Shown here: piece after piece, positions 27,523 to 36,156 of the stretch | How the letters are laid out: the number at the start of each line of letters is the position of its first letter | Numbering within the stretch: position 1 is the first letter of the stretch | NCBI RefSeq assembly: GCF_002237755.1 | Contig: NZ_MWSJ01000015.1 | Span: forward strand, 40,219-104,218 | From: Lysinibacillus sp. KCTC 33748 | GTDB lineage: Bacteria; Bacillota; Bacilli; Bacillales_A; Planococcaceae | DNA length: 64,000 bases | Reading direction: 5' to 3' | Translations under genes and position numbers: made by a program | The notes under the pieces: model-generated | Told to the model about the DNA's origin: nothing | The model's database searches: none | Seen by the model: only the letters and a program-made list of their open reading frames with translations

Positions 27523-27762
27523 TTGCAGCGTCAAGATAGGAAAGAATTATCTGTTGGATTAGGAGGCATCCGGTTCAACGATTGTGTAGCTTTTGTTACA
27601 ATACTACATGCTTCGCTTTTGTTTGGTAAGGGTTTAAGAACTGCTAATTTTTCAAAAGACAATCAGTTAGAAATAATATATGTTGAGAATGGTAGTAAAC
27701 AAAAAATAACAGCAAATTATTATATTGAAAAAGATTCTGTATTATATATTTCTAATACCTAG
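27523..27762 (+). pseudogene. Protein fragment in the immunity island
   Basis: The frame (TTG start, 79 codons) reads RKELSVGLGGIRFNDCVAF and ends ..YYIEKDSVLYISNT. There is no convincing ribosome site. It is probably the tail of a longer lost protein; family unknown. Confidence 0.35.
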
Positions 27763-27832
27763 CTAAAAAACACGAAAATTAATGAAAGTATTAAATTATA
27801 TTGTAAGTAGCAATATAAACAAGTATTTTTAA

Positions 27833-28093
27833 AATTTTAGTAAACAATATACAATAAGATTTGGTCAGGGTAATTTAGTATCTATTGTGAAGAAAAGTGG
27901 TCCAGGAGATAGAAGAATTTTTTCATTTGAATATGCAATAGTTACTTTCAAAAATGGGAAAAAAACTGTTAAAGAAAAAGCTTGGCATTATCATTTAGGG
28001 AATCCTAATGTTCACTATGTTTTCAGATGGAATGGTCAGTATATAAAAGGATATACATTTACTGGTGAAAAGAAATATATGTGGGTATGGTAA
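27833..28093 (+). pseudogene. C-terminal toxin-domain fragment
   Basis: The frame opens after a stop without a start codon and reads ..YTIRFGQGNLVSIVKK, then GPGDRRIFSFEYAIVTFKNG and ends YTFTGEKKYMWVW. A late GTG at 27887 exists without a ribosome site. It resembles the C-terminal domain of a secreted polymorphic toxin, and an immunity-like gene starts 25 bases after its stop. The domain is not identified. Confidence 0.45.
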
Positions 28094-28117
28094 AAGGAAA
28101 ATATAAAGGAGTTAATT

Positions 28118-28693
28118 ATGGGGTTTTACTTTGAGTATGTAAATATTGATTGTGAGAATGTCCAAGATTATTTAAAAAAGATGCCTTTTGCTATCAAAGA
28201 ATTACCTCAATTTCTTATTGATATTTCTGGGCTTTATTTACCTGAATGTAATGAGAATTGGTTTCCTTCTTGGATAAAAAAGATAAATGGATTTCCACTG
28301 TACTTTTTCATTGAAGTTGAAGATTACATGAAAAAAGAATTCAATTCATTTTGTGTTCAATATGCATTTTATCCTAAAAACTATGATTTAGAAGGAAAGT
28401 ATAAAATTATAGAAGTTGTAAATGAAGGCAAATTGAAACAGTTGTTTTCTTTAGTCATACCAATATCATGTGCAGGGGATCTAGTATTGTGGGTCACGCA
28501 AAAAAATATATTCTTTGAGAAGAATAACTCAAATAGTAAACAAATTCGCATGCTAGATGGTCAAAATATTTTTTGCATAGGACACGATTGCGAAAATTTG
28601 CTTATCTTGTCAAATGACTCTAACTTCAAAAATGCTAAAGAAATGTCCAATACTTTTCCAGAAGGTACAAAGTATGAAGATAATAACGGTTAA
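28118..28693 (+). CDS. Hypothetical protein, probable immunity partner of the preceding fragment
   Basis: A 191-residue soluble protein with an acidic N-terminal half (MGFYFEYVNIDCENVQDYLK). AAAGGAG is seven bases before the ATG. It directly follows a toxin-like tail and ends in a strong terminator, the usual arrangement of a toxin-immunity pair. The family is not recognised. Confidence 0.6.
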   Translation: MGFYFEYVNIDCENVQDYLKKMPFAIKELPQFLIDISGLYLPECNENWFPSWIKKINGFPLYFFIEVEDYMKKEFNSFCVQYAFYPKNYDLEGKYKIIEVVNEGKLKQLFSLVIPISCAGDLVLWVTQKNIFFEKNNSNSKQIRMLDGQNIFCIGHDCENLLILSNDSNFKNAKEMSNTFPEGTKYEDNNG

Positions 28694-28718
28694 ATAGGTT
28701 TTAAAAAATAGTTATAGA

Positions 28719-28757
28719 AAATGATGAACATCAAATTCTCGATGTTCATCATTTTTT
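28719..28757 (+). terminator. Rho-independent terminator
   Basis: AAAATGATGAACATC pairs with GATGTTCATCATTTT, then T residues. It closes the immunity island. Confidence 0.9.
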
Positions 28758-28894
28758 ACTTTTAGCAACACACATTATAAAAAAGTCGGAATGACTAACT
28801 GTGTAAACTTTGTGTCTCGTTTTTTTCGAAATTACGAATAAATTGCGAATGTGCGTACTTGGTGTTCTTTTACAATTATGGGGTGTTGGCGTAT

Positions 28895-29073
28895 AAGCCC
28901 TCCCTCAAGCCAAATGATTTTAGTTTACATAATATAAATACCTTGGTCACAACTTTCTAATTATCGGATGGTTCCAATAATTTATCCTTCAAAAGGGGAT
29001 TATTCGTTTAAATAATGCTAATTATCATTTAATGTAGATTTGTCCAATATTCATAAAAATTATTCATAAGAGC
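28895..29073 (+). repeat. Dispersed repeat R1, copy C (dif-like)
   Basis: It has the left flank AAGCCCTCC and the core AGTTTACATAATATAAAT at 28922, then CCTTGGTCACAAC and about 125 further bases nearly identical to copy D (for example AGATTTGTCCAATATTCATA). Confidence 0.75.
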
Positions 29074-29170
29074 GAACAAACTAAGCTAGTTGATACTATA
29101 TCTTAACAAAGGCTAAAAAGGTGATACGGAGTATTTTTCCTTATCAACTTTTTTATTATTATGAAATTAT

Positions 29171-29510
29171 TTTGTGGATAGTTTAGTCAAATTAGTTAGT
29201 AGCAACATCGAATACGGAAATTGAATTAGCTGAAAAATGCTGACAGAAAACTTCGTATTTGTCTGGGGTTGAAATAGGGGATAGGAAGATTACCATTCAG
29301 ACGTTAGAAAAGATTACTGAGGGCTTGGAAAAAGACACCAAGTCGTATCTTTAAATTTGACACTCTAAGCTTCGATAATAAGTATTTTGAAAAAAAGAGT
29401 TGAGTATGATCTTGCAAAATCTAATAGAAGTCAAAAGAGAAACCGAAATACGCATAGTATTAAAAAATTACTAATGAGATATTTAATACATACAAATATT
29501 GAAGGGATAA
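29171..29510 (+). pseudogene. Decayed copy of the XRE regulator at 52508
   Basis: It aligns base for base with the gene at 52508-52858, from GTGGATAGTTTAGTCAAATTAG through GATAGGAAGATTACCATTCA to the end. Several small deletions and stops break the frame. It begins about 100 bases after dif-like repeat copy C, so the regulator and the repeat may have moved together. Confidence 0.8.
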
Positions 29511-29597
29511 GGAAAAGCTGTAGTCTAAAGTTGTAGAACAGGAGGTGCTCATCCTATATTATGTAAAATCAAGAAACACGGAATACTTTTATTGTGC

Positions 29598-29659
29598 GCT
29601 GTGAGAGCAATCGAGATGGGCAAGGGTACGTGTTACTGAATCTCGATTGCTCTCACAGC
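29598..29659. repeat. Perfect 19-base inverted repeat (MITE-like hairpin)
   Basis: GCTGTGAGAGCAATCGAGA (29598-29616) is repeated in perfect reverse complement at 29641-29659, with 24 bases between. The left arm with flanks recurs at 36746-36776. There is no T-run for a terminator. Confidence 0.75.
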
Positions 29660-29693
29660 ATTATTATCAATGTGAAAATTTAGTAATTAAAGT

Positions 29694-29801
29694 ATGGCTT
29701 TCGGAGTGAATTCGTTATTTGCTGGCTTATTAGCTCCATTCGCACCGATCGATTCTATAATCCTATTAATCGTTGCGCTTTCTTTCCTTGGGTTGGGCTA
29801 G
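29694..29801 (+). pseudogene. C-terminal fragment of a membrane transporter
   Basis: A 35-codon frame, MAFGVNSLFAGLLAPFAPID followed by a hydrophobic helix and stop. It looks like the last helix of a permease. Around it, 29800-29845 holds a hairpin GAAATTTGG / CCAAATTTC. The rest of 28760-29980 has only the repeats listed here. Confidence 0.35.
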
Positions 29802-29980
29802 AAATTTGGAATAAGTGGTACTGCTCCTTATCCAAATTTCTATATAGGGATTGTGGCATAAATCAGGATATTTAGTTGAACATCGGGAAAGATACTCCTA
29901 AAAATGATTATGTGTCGGGACCCCATCTTTTTGTTTGTTCGTATTTTTTCGTTAAAAAGCGAATGGGAACCCTAGATACA

Positions 29981-30628
29981 TTATTTTAATTTTGCTAAAC
30001 GACTTGTTAACGGTTCACGCCAATCCTCTGCTAGTTCTGGAACAGCTACAATTTTCTCCATTGCCTCAATATCCTTCCGTCTATGAAAATATACTTCGTT
30101 AGAAAATAGAATAGAAACTGAGTCAGGATGACGTTCTAGCAGTTTTATTTGTGAATCTTTACGAACGATACCTTCTTCAAGAACGCGACATAAATAACCA
30201 GTATAACCGGTCGCTACAATGCGAGGTAAAATCCCAGGAATGCCAAGTCTTTTTGAAATGGTACTGCATGGGATTCGGCTTTGTGTAACTTGAATAATGG
30301 CCTCTCCTAATTGATATGTATCCCCGATGAATACATCACATTCTAACATATTTGTTACAGTAATGTTTTCACCAAATGTAGATGGAGGGAGCTTCGTTTG
30401 AAATTCTTGTTCCCACTGTGCGTAATGTTCATAAGGATAGACGCAAACTGCTCGATCAGGCCCACCATGGAACCTTAGGTCAGCTACACCGTCTCCCAGA
30501 AATCCATCTTTTGATAGGAAAACCTCTTCAGCAAGTTCTTTACAGATACCTGTTGTCATTTCTTTATTTACTGCATATTTCATTGGTTTCGGTTTACCAA
30601 TGCTAAAATGAACAAGTTCAATTCCCAT
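29981..30628 (-). CDS. MOSC domain protein (YiiM-like)
   Basis: A 215-residue protein. The MOSC domain spans about residues 35-165, with DLRFHGGPDRAVCVYPYEHY and the conserved cysteine in SRIPCSTISKRLG. A small C-terminal helical (3-alpha) region follows. Relatives use the molybdenum cofactor, and YiiM/YcbX types reduce N-hydroxylated compounds. AAAGGAGAAC precedes the ATG. It is monocistronic on the minus strand. Confidence 0.9.
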   Translation of the reverse strand: MGIELVHFSIGKPKPMKYAVNKEMTTGICKELAEEVFLSKDGFLGDGVADLRFHGGPDRAVCVYPYEHYAQWEQEFQTKLPPSTFGENITVTNMLECDVFIGDTYQLGEAIIQVTQSRIPCSTISKRLGIPGILPRIVATGYTGYLCRVLEEGIVRKDSQIKLLERHPDSVSILFSNEVYFHRRKDIEAMEKIVAVPELAEDWREPLTSRLAKLK

Positions 30629-30909
30629 ATATGTTCTCCTTTAATACTGTTTTCAATATTGTTGTAGTTTTGAAATACTCTTGTTTTTATAAAAAATTTT
30701 GTTCACTTCTGTGTCCTTATGCCATTAAAGCATCCCTTTGTTGAAGTTCATAAAAATCTTTTTTCATATCCCAAATCGCCTCCTGATACCCTCATTTTAT
30801 ACAAATATAGAAGGCTAATAAATATGTTTAATAAGGATATTTGATTGTTTGTATTTATTATATAAAGAATTTAGGGTATTCTATTTTATAAAAAAAGGTC
30901 GTATAATTT

Positions 30910-31140
30910 ATGGACCAAATTGATAAAAATATCGTGGGATTATTACAGTCAAATGCAAAAATTTCAATGAAGGATTTAGGGAAAGCTGTTCACTTATCTT
31001 CTCCGTCAGTAACTGAGCAAGTATGGAAGTTAGAGGAGCAACAAATTATTGAAGGTTACCATGCACATGTTTCTCTAAAAAGCTAAACCGTCCAATTTCT
31101 GCACTAATATTGTTTACATCAAAGGATTATTACTTTAAAA
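30910..31140 (+). pseudogene. Lrp/AsnC regulator, frameshifted remnant
   Basis: The frame MDQIDKNIVGLLQSNAKISM gives the Lrp/AsnC helix-turn-helix (KDLGKAVHLSSPSVTEQVWK) and stops at 31084. In another frame the family continues with LNRPISALILFTSKDYY and then decays. The ligand (RAM) domain is missing. Confidence 0.7.
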
Positions 31141-31205
31141 TATAATAACTAAATTATCTGATTAACAAAAGTAATAAAAATTTCATTAAAAAGGATTGAA
31201 GTATT

Positions 31206-32129
31206 ATGGAATTACGGCATTTAGAGTATTTTTTAATGGTTAGTAAGGAACTACATTTTACAAAAGCAGCTGAAAAATTAGGAATCTCACAGCCCACTTT
31301 AAGCCATCAGATTAAGATGCTTGAAACAGAAATAGGTTATTCACTATTTAACCGGGTTGGCAAGAAAATTGAACTTACTAAGGTAGGAGAAATTGTCCAA
31401 CAAGAAGCATTGAATATTCAAGGTTCTATTCAAAGTATATCTTCTCAAATTGCAGCATTTTCGAAAGTAGAAATCGGGGAATTGAGGATTGCTGTGTTGC
31501 CCGGGGAAATAACGGATTTGGTATCTACTTTGTGTATTCAATTTAACCAGCTATATCCGAACATTAAAGTGTTCATTGAAACTACAGACCAAGTAGAACA
31601 GGCCATTCTAGAGAATCGAGCTGATTTTGGTATTGGTTTTCAACTTAATCAATATGAACTGTTGCAAGTAACGAAGTTGTATGAGGAAGAATTTTATTTG
31701 ATTAGTAATCAAAGTAGTGAAGAGCAAAAAGTTTCATTTTCTTCTGTTTTAGATGGCCCTCTTATTTTATTTCCAAGTATGCATCAATGTAGAAAAGTAC
31801 TTAATAAGACCAGCAATGAAATTGGTAAGCCATTAGAGCCTATTGTTGAAACGTCTAGTATTAAGTCTATCTTAGATTTAGTTCGAAGTGGTGCTGGTCG
31901 TAGTGTTATCTCGCGCACATTATACGAATTTTATGATACAGAGGATTTATTTTTCCAACAAATTGAAAAACCATCTTTGACAAGGGCAGTGTATCTCATG
32001 TTTAAAAAGAACTGTTTTATTAATTATGCAGCACGTGAATATATTAAGTTACTAGTACGTGAAATCGAAAAGCTTCATTTTCACACAGAGAAAGATGACA
32101 TTAATTCTTTGTATGGTTTTGTATTATAG
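31206..32129 (+). CDS. LysR-family regulator
   Basis: A 307-residue regulator. The N-terminal helix-turn-helix reads FTKAAEKLGISQPTLSHQIK. The remainder is a periplasmic-binding-protein-like ligand domain. The sequence style is CynR-like. AAAAGGATTG precedes the ATG. Immediately after its stop begins the leader of the CoA-transferase gene, so this regulator probably controls that gene and perhaps the HD-domain gene beyond. Confidence 0.9.
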   Translation: MELRHLEYFLMVSKELHFTKAAEKLGISQPTLSHQIKMLETEIGYSLFNRVGKKIELTKVGEIVQQEALNIQGSIQSISSQIAAFSKVEIGELRIAVLPGEITDLVSTLCIQFNQLYPNIKVFIETTDQVEQAILENRADFGIGFQLNQYELLQVTKLYEEEFYLISNQSSEEQKVSFSSVLDGPLILFPSMHQCRKVLNKTSNEIGKPLEPIVETSSIKSILDLVRSGAGRSVISRTLYEFYDTEDLFFQQIEKPSLTRAVYLMFKKNCFINYAAREYIKLLVREIEKLHFHTEKDDINSLYGFVL

Positions 32130-32245
32130 TTTTTATCTATCATTATTATAGAAATGATGTAATAGACGAACAGTGGAGTCCTCTTTACAATGTAGACAAG
32201 ACAGCTCATGGAGATGAGAAGTAGACATTGTAAGGGGGTTTTTAA
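32130..32245 (+). promoter_or_regulatory. Leader L1: promoter-like dyad plus terminator hairpin before the CoA transferase
   Basis: It starts with the dyad ATCATT-N8-AATGAT at 32139-32158, running into AATAGACGAA. CCTCTTTACAATGT (32180-32193) pairs with ACATTGTAAGGGGG (32225-32238, two G-U pairs), enclosing CTCAT-GGAG-ATGAG, and is followed by TTTTT. The upstream 48 bases recur before the HD gene (leader L2). It could be a transcription attenuator or simply the lysR terminator with a promoter; the duplication favours a leader. Confidence 0.6.
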
Positions 32246-32280
32246 TTGACAACAATGTCTATGAATATCATGTCAAAAAT

Positions 32281-32299
32281 TTGTAAAGTAAAAACAAGG
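32281..32299 (+). promoter_or_regulatory. 19-base motif shared with the MFS operon promoter
   Basis: TTGTAAAGTAAAAACAAGG here and TTGTAAAGTAAGAACAAGG at 486-504 match at 18 of 19 bases. In the earlier case it covers the -10 element TAAAGT. Confidence 0.45.
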
Positions 32300-32326
32300 T
32301 ATAAAACTAATATGAGGTGATTGTTA

Positions 32327-33847
32327 ATGGGAAAAGATTTAAGTCAATTCATCAGAAATAAAGCATTTGTAGATAAAGTTGTTTCGGCAGAGGAAGCAGC
32401 TTCTTGGATTGAAGACGGAATGAATCTTGGAATGAGTGGATTTACACTTTTCGGTGAGCCAAAAGAATTTCCACTTGCACTTTCTAAGCGTGGTGAGAAA
32501 GAAGACTTCAAAATCAATCTATATACCGGGGCTTCATTAGGGCCAACTGCTGACCAATCAATGGCTGAAGCTGACATCATTAATTTACGTGTTCCTTACC
32601 AAGCTAACCCTGTAATGCGTGGGAAAATCAATGCAGGTGAGATATACTATATTGACCAACATGTATCACATACAGCAGAAGAAGTAAGAAAAGGGTCATT
32701 AGGAAACCTTGATTATGCAATTATCGAAGCAGCTGCGATCACTGAAGAAGGTTATATTATTCCAACTGGTTCTGTGGGGAATTCACCCATCTTTGTGGAA
32801 CAAGCTGATAACGTTATCATTGAACTTAACACTACTGCTCCTAAAGCGTACGAAGGCCTTCATGATATCTTTGTACCAAAGAATCAAGGTGAGCGTAGAG
32901 AGATTCCACTGTACAAAGTTTCAGATCGAATTGGAGAAATTGGAATCAAAGTTAATCCAGATAAAGTAAAAGGAATTATATTATCAGAACAGCCTGATAT
33001 TCCTTCACCGTTATTTGAGCCAAATGAAGAAACACAGCAAATTGCAAATAACTTATTAGAATTCTTAGCTGGTGAAGTAGAAGCTGGAAAATTGACAGAA
33101 TCATTAGCTCCATTACAGTCTGGGGTAGGGTCTGTTGCTAATGCAGTTTTAAATGGTATGAAACATTCTCAGTTTAAAGATATCGAAGTTTTTTCAGAAG
33201 TATTACAAGATGGTATCTTTGACTTGATCGATGCTGGTGTAGTTAAATTTGCAGCTGGTACTTCGTTCTCACTTTCGAAGAAGCGTGTTGATTCACTAGC
33301 TGAAGATTTAGAAAAATACAAAGGGAAAGTTTTGTTCAGACCTCAGGAAATTTCTAATCATCCAGAAATTATTCGTCGTTTAGGCGTTATTTCATTTAAC
33401 ACTGCGATTGAAGTAGATATTTACGGAAACGTAAATTCAACTCACGTTAGCGGAACAAAAGTGATGAATGGAATTGGTGGATCTGGTGACTTTGCTCGTA
33501 ATGCTAGAATTACAATCTTTGTAACGTCTTCCCTAGCAAAAAATGGAGCTATCTCAACAATCGTTCCTTTCGTATCACATATCGACCATACAGAGCATGA
33601 TGTAGATGTAATTGTGACAGAGCAGGGATATGCTGATCTTCGTGGACTTCCACCGGTGAAGAGAGCAGAAAAGCTTATCGAAATCGCACATCCTAAGTAT
33701 AGACCACAATTACGTGCTTACTTTGAAGAAGCAAAAGAAAAAGTGGGTGGGCATACACCACATATTCTTGAGAAAGCTTTTTCTTTCCATACAAGCTTAA
33801 AAGAAAAAGGTACGATGTTAATTGAGAAAGAAAAGATAAAAAAATAA
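32327..33847 (+). CDS. Succinate/acetyl-CoA CoA-transferase (acetyl-CoA hydrolase family)
   Basis: A 506-residue cytoplasmic enzyme of the Cat1/YgfH class. The conserved block EVFSEVLQDGIFDLIDAG carries the glutamate that forms the covalent CoA intermediate. Late motifs include GGSGDFARNARITI and VIVTEQGYADLRG. It exchanges CoA between acids such as acetate, succinate or propionate. The start at 32327 follows GAGGTGATT. It is preceded by leader L1 and ended by a hairpin terminator. Confidence 0.9.
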   Translation: MGKDLSQFIRNKAFVDKVVSAEEAASWIEDGMNLGMSGFTLFGEPKEFPLALSKRGEKEDFKINLYTGASLGPTADQSMAEADIINLRVPYQANPVMRGKINAGEIYYIDQHVSHTAEEVRKGSLGNLDYAIIEAAAITEEGYIIPTGSVGNSPIFVEQADNVIIELNTTAPKAYEGLHDIFVPKNQGERREIPLYKVSDRIGEIGIKVNPDKVKGIILSEQPDIPSPLFEPNEETQQIANNLLEFLAGEVEAGKLTESLAPLQSGVGSVANAVLNGMKHSQFKDIEVFSEVLQDGIFDLIDAGVVKFAAGTSFSLSKKRVDSLAEDLEKYKGKVLFRPQEISNHPEIIRRLGVISFNTAIEVDIYGNVNSTHVSGTKVMNGIGGSGDFARNARITIFVTSSLAKNGAISTIVPFVSHIDHTEHDVDVIVTEQGYADLRGLPPVKRAEKLIEIAHPKYRPQLRAYFEEAKEKVGGHTPHILEKAFSFHTSLKEKGTMLIEKEKIKK

Positions 33848-33858
33848 TTTATGAGACT

Positions 33859-33903
33859 AAAAAGGGGTGCATATGTAATATGTAGCCCTTTTTATATTTT
33901 TTT
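33859..33903 (+). terminator. Terminator of the CoA-transferase gene
   Basis: AAAAAGGG..GCATAT pairs with ATATGTAGCCCTTTTT, then T-rich sequence. Confidence 0.8.
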
Positions 33904-33937
33904 CTGAAATCCAAATTTAAATAATTTTTAAGTGCTT

Positions 33938-34052
33938 CATTATAGATTTTATCTATCATTATCATAAAAATGATACAATAGACGAATGATAAAATTCTCT
34001 TTACACTGAAGATAAGTTCATAAAGAACTATCAAATTGTAAAGGGGTTTTTT
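33938..34052 (+). promoter_or_regulatory. Leader L2: duplicate leader before the HD gene
   Basis: It repeats the dyad of L1 (TATCATTATCATAAAAATGAT), with extended -10 TGATACAAT, then AATAGACGAA. CTCTTTACA pairs with TGTAAAGGGG across an inner GATAAGTTC / GAACTATC hairpin, followed by eight T residues. The purine part AAAGGGG is also the ribosome site of the next gene, so folding would block both elongation and initiation. Confidence 0.6.
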
Positions 34053-34054
34053 TT

Positions 34055-34696
34055 ATGATGTTTCAAGAAATAGCAGGCATTAAAATTCCAGATTCTCAAT
34101 TGGCGAAAGATGCAGTAGATATTTTACGTGAGCATGGAAATGACTTGTTGTGGAATCATTCGAATCGTGTGTTTTTATTTGGTGCAGTCAACGGAAAAAA
34201 TGCTAAACAGAATTATGATTTAGAGTTGCTGTATGTTAGTGCATTATTCCATGATTTAGGCTTAACAGAAAAATTTAGTAGCCCAGATTTACGATTTGAA
34301 GTGGACGGTGCAAATGCAGCAAGAAGCTTCCTACAGCAGTATCAAATTCCAGATGAATCGATTCGTCTAGTATGGGATTCGATCGCATTACACACTACAC
34401 CTGGCATTGCAGAACATAAAGAGACTGAAGTAGGATTACTCTTTTCAGGTGTTGGCTTAGATGTGATGGGGGATGGATTTGAACAATTTCCTGCGCACCT
34501 ACGTGAAGAAATTATAAAAGCCTTCCCTCGTAACAATTTCAAACAGGAAATTATTCCAGCGTTTTATGGAGGCTTTAAGCATAAGCCAGAAACTACTTTT
34601 GGTAATATGAAAGAAGATATTGTTCAACATTTTAGACCGGAATATAAAAATAAGAATTTCTGTCATTGTATCTTACATTCACCATGGTCAGAATAA
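34055..34696 (+). CDS. HD-domain hydrolase (cyanamide-hydratase-like)
   Basis: A 213-residue protein. The HD motif is ALFHDLGLTEKF, with an upstream histidine in WNHSNRVFLFG and a later ALHTTPGIAEH. The overall pattern resembles the cyanamide hydratase/urea-lyase branch of HD proteins more than nucleotidases. Those add water to small nitriles; the actual substrate here is unknown. It sits directly after leader L2 in a LysR/CoA-transferase neighbourhood. Confidence 0.75.
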   Translation: MMFQEIAGIKIPDSQLAKDAVDILREHGNDLLWNHSNRVFLFGAVNGKNAKQNYDLELLYVSALFHDLGLTEKFSSPDLRFEVDGANAARSFLQQYQIPDESIRLVWDSIALHTTPGIAEHKETEVGLLFSGVGLDVMGDGFEQFPAHLREEIIKAFPRNNFKQEIIPAFYGGFKHKPETTFGNMKEDIVQHFRPEYKNKNFCHCILHSPWSE

Positions 34697-34841
34697 GAAA
34701 CCGCAATAGCAGCGTAACGAGGTAGAAAGTTTGAACATTTGTATAGGGTTATTCTTTGAATTTTTAAGCGTTGTAAACCCGTATTTTTCTGACCACTAAA
34801 GGAGTAAAAGAAATTTAGGTAGATGACGACTGTTCAACAAT

Positions 34842-34879
34842 CGGGCGCTTTCATGGAAACATGGAAAGCGTCTTTTTAG
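34842..34879 (+). terminator. Terminator-like hairpin
   Basis: GCGCTTTC pairs with GGAAAGCGT, followed by CTTTTTAG. Similar hairpins, preceded by CAATCGGGCG or CAGGCGC, occur at 41939 and 42603. Confidence 0.75.
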
Positions 34880-34986
34880 ATTATTCAATGATTGAGATTT
34901 ATCAATATCTTAGATTATTGAATATTCTCAGTAGACAAATATAGTTTTTAATTTCCCAAAATGAAAACAAAAAAAGGAGAGTTATT

Positions 34987-35121
34987 ATGTCAACCCAAAA
35001 AGAACCAATTCAATTTCCAAATAGCAAACAAACACAGTTTGCAAAGGGCGTAACGCTAATCGACATTGTTAAAGAAATCACAAGACTAGCGAAAAAAGCC
35101 GCTACGGAAAGTGTAAATTGA
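34987..35121 (+). pseudogene. Orphan TGS stub of threonyl-tRNA synthetase
   Basis: A 44-codon frame behind AAAAAGGAGAG reads PIQFPNSKQTQFAKGVTLID followed by IVKEITRLAKKA and stops. It matches the N-terminal TGS domain of ThrS (pattern I-FP-FAKG-T-DI--I--KKA). The editing and catalytic domains are absent. It is either a truncated duplicate synthetase gene or a small standalone TGS peptide. No T-box signature was found upstream. Confidence 0.6.
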
Positions 35122-35129
35122 AGTGAATT

Positions 35130-35325
35130 ATATTGTTAGAGCTAATTGTCCGTAAATAATCCTAACAAAATATAATAAACGAATTATATTGCACCATTTG
35201 TTCTAAAACATTCGTGTTTAAGAGATAGAAGTGCTATTTGTCCATCGGCTGAACACATCAAGAATTAAATAAAACACGAATATTATATTTAAAGTTGTCT
35301 ATATGAAACTGAACGGAAATGTGGT
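35130..35325 (+). repeat. Dispersed repeat R2, copy 3
   Basis: It aligns with copies 1 and 2. The main stem is ATTCGTGTTT / AAACACGAAT with a different loop sequence. The downstream hairpin is degenerate. The stretch 35122-35514 holds no other nameable element; in particular no cobalamin riboswitch box is visible before bluB. Confidence 0.55.
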
Positions 35326-35514
35326 ATTCGATTTGACGAATGTTAATCCGAAGTAAGGAGAGGTGGAGTCAGATTTATGCGGATACAGCGATAAGGACAA
35401 ACATACCCAAACCACGCTTTTTGGTGCATTTTTACTTCAACTTACGTGGCGGAATAATGAAAAATCAGTTAATATTAAAAATAAACATTTTTGTAAAGAA
35501 AAGGGGAGGAATTT

Positions 35515-36156
35515 ATGTTTTCTAATGAAGAAAGAGAGTCTATTTATAAAGTTATTTATAATAGGAGAGATATTCGAAGTTTTTTATCAACTCCTATCCC
35601 TGAAAACATTATACATAGAATATTAAATGCAGCTCATCATGCACCTTCAGTAGGATTTATGCAACCTTGGAACTTTATTTTGATTTCCACTGACAAAATT
35701 AAAGAAAAATTGGCTTGGGCAGCAGAAAAAGAAAGCCGAGCATTAGCTATTCATTATGATGGGGAGAAAAAAATGAAATTCCTTGATTTAAAAATTGAGG
35801 GTTTAAAAGAAGCTCCTATGACTATTTGTGTTACATGTGACCCTACAAGAGGAGGTTCCCATGTATTAGGACGAAATTCAATTCCTGAAACAGATATTTT
35901 ATCAACAGCCTGTGCTATTCAAAATATGTGGTTAGCAGCTTGTGCTGAAGGGCTTGCGATGGGGTGGGTAAGTTTTTATAAAAAGAATGATATTAGAGAC
36001 ATTTTAGAAATACCACCACACATCGATCCCATTGCTCTTATATCAATCGGTTATACTGAAAATTACCCAGAAAAGCCCATTTTAGAGTTAGCTAATTGGG
36101 AAAAAAGACGTTCTTTAGAACATCTTATTTTCGAAAATAAATGGGGACAAAACTAA
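35515..36156 (+). CDS. bluB: 5,6-dimethylbenzimidazole synthase
   Basis: A 213-residue flavin-dependent enzyme of the nitroreductase fold. Diagnostic BluB features are the CDPTRGGSHVLGRNSIPETD block and ACAEGLAMGWVSFYKKNDIR. It fragments reduced FMN with oxygen to make the lower ligand of cobalamin. GGGGAGGA lies before the ATG. No other cobalamin genes are near, so it stands alone, perhaps supplying DMB for salvage. Confidence 0.9.
   Translation: MFSNEERESIYKVIYNRRDIRSFLSTPIPENIIHRILNAAHHAPSVGFMQPWNFILISTDKIKEKLAWAAEKESRALAIHYDGEKKMKFLDLKIEGLKEAPMTICVTCDPTRGGSHVLGRNSIPETDILSTACAIQNMWLAACAEGLAMGWVSFYKKNDIRDILEIPPHIDPIALISIGYTENYPEKPILELANWEKRRSLEHLIFENKWGQN

Noticed and set aside
34697..34986. 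T-box leader before the ThrS TGS stub
   Set aside because: No T-box sequence or specifier-type arrangement is visible; only a simple terminator hairpin.
35330..35514. Cobalamin riboswitch before bluB
   Set aside because: I looked for the B12-box and the usual stem order and saw neither; only repeat R2 is upstream.
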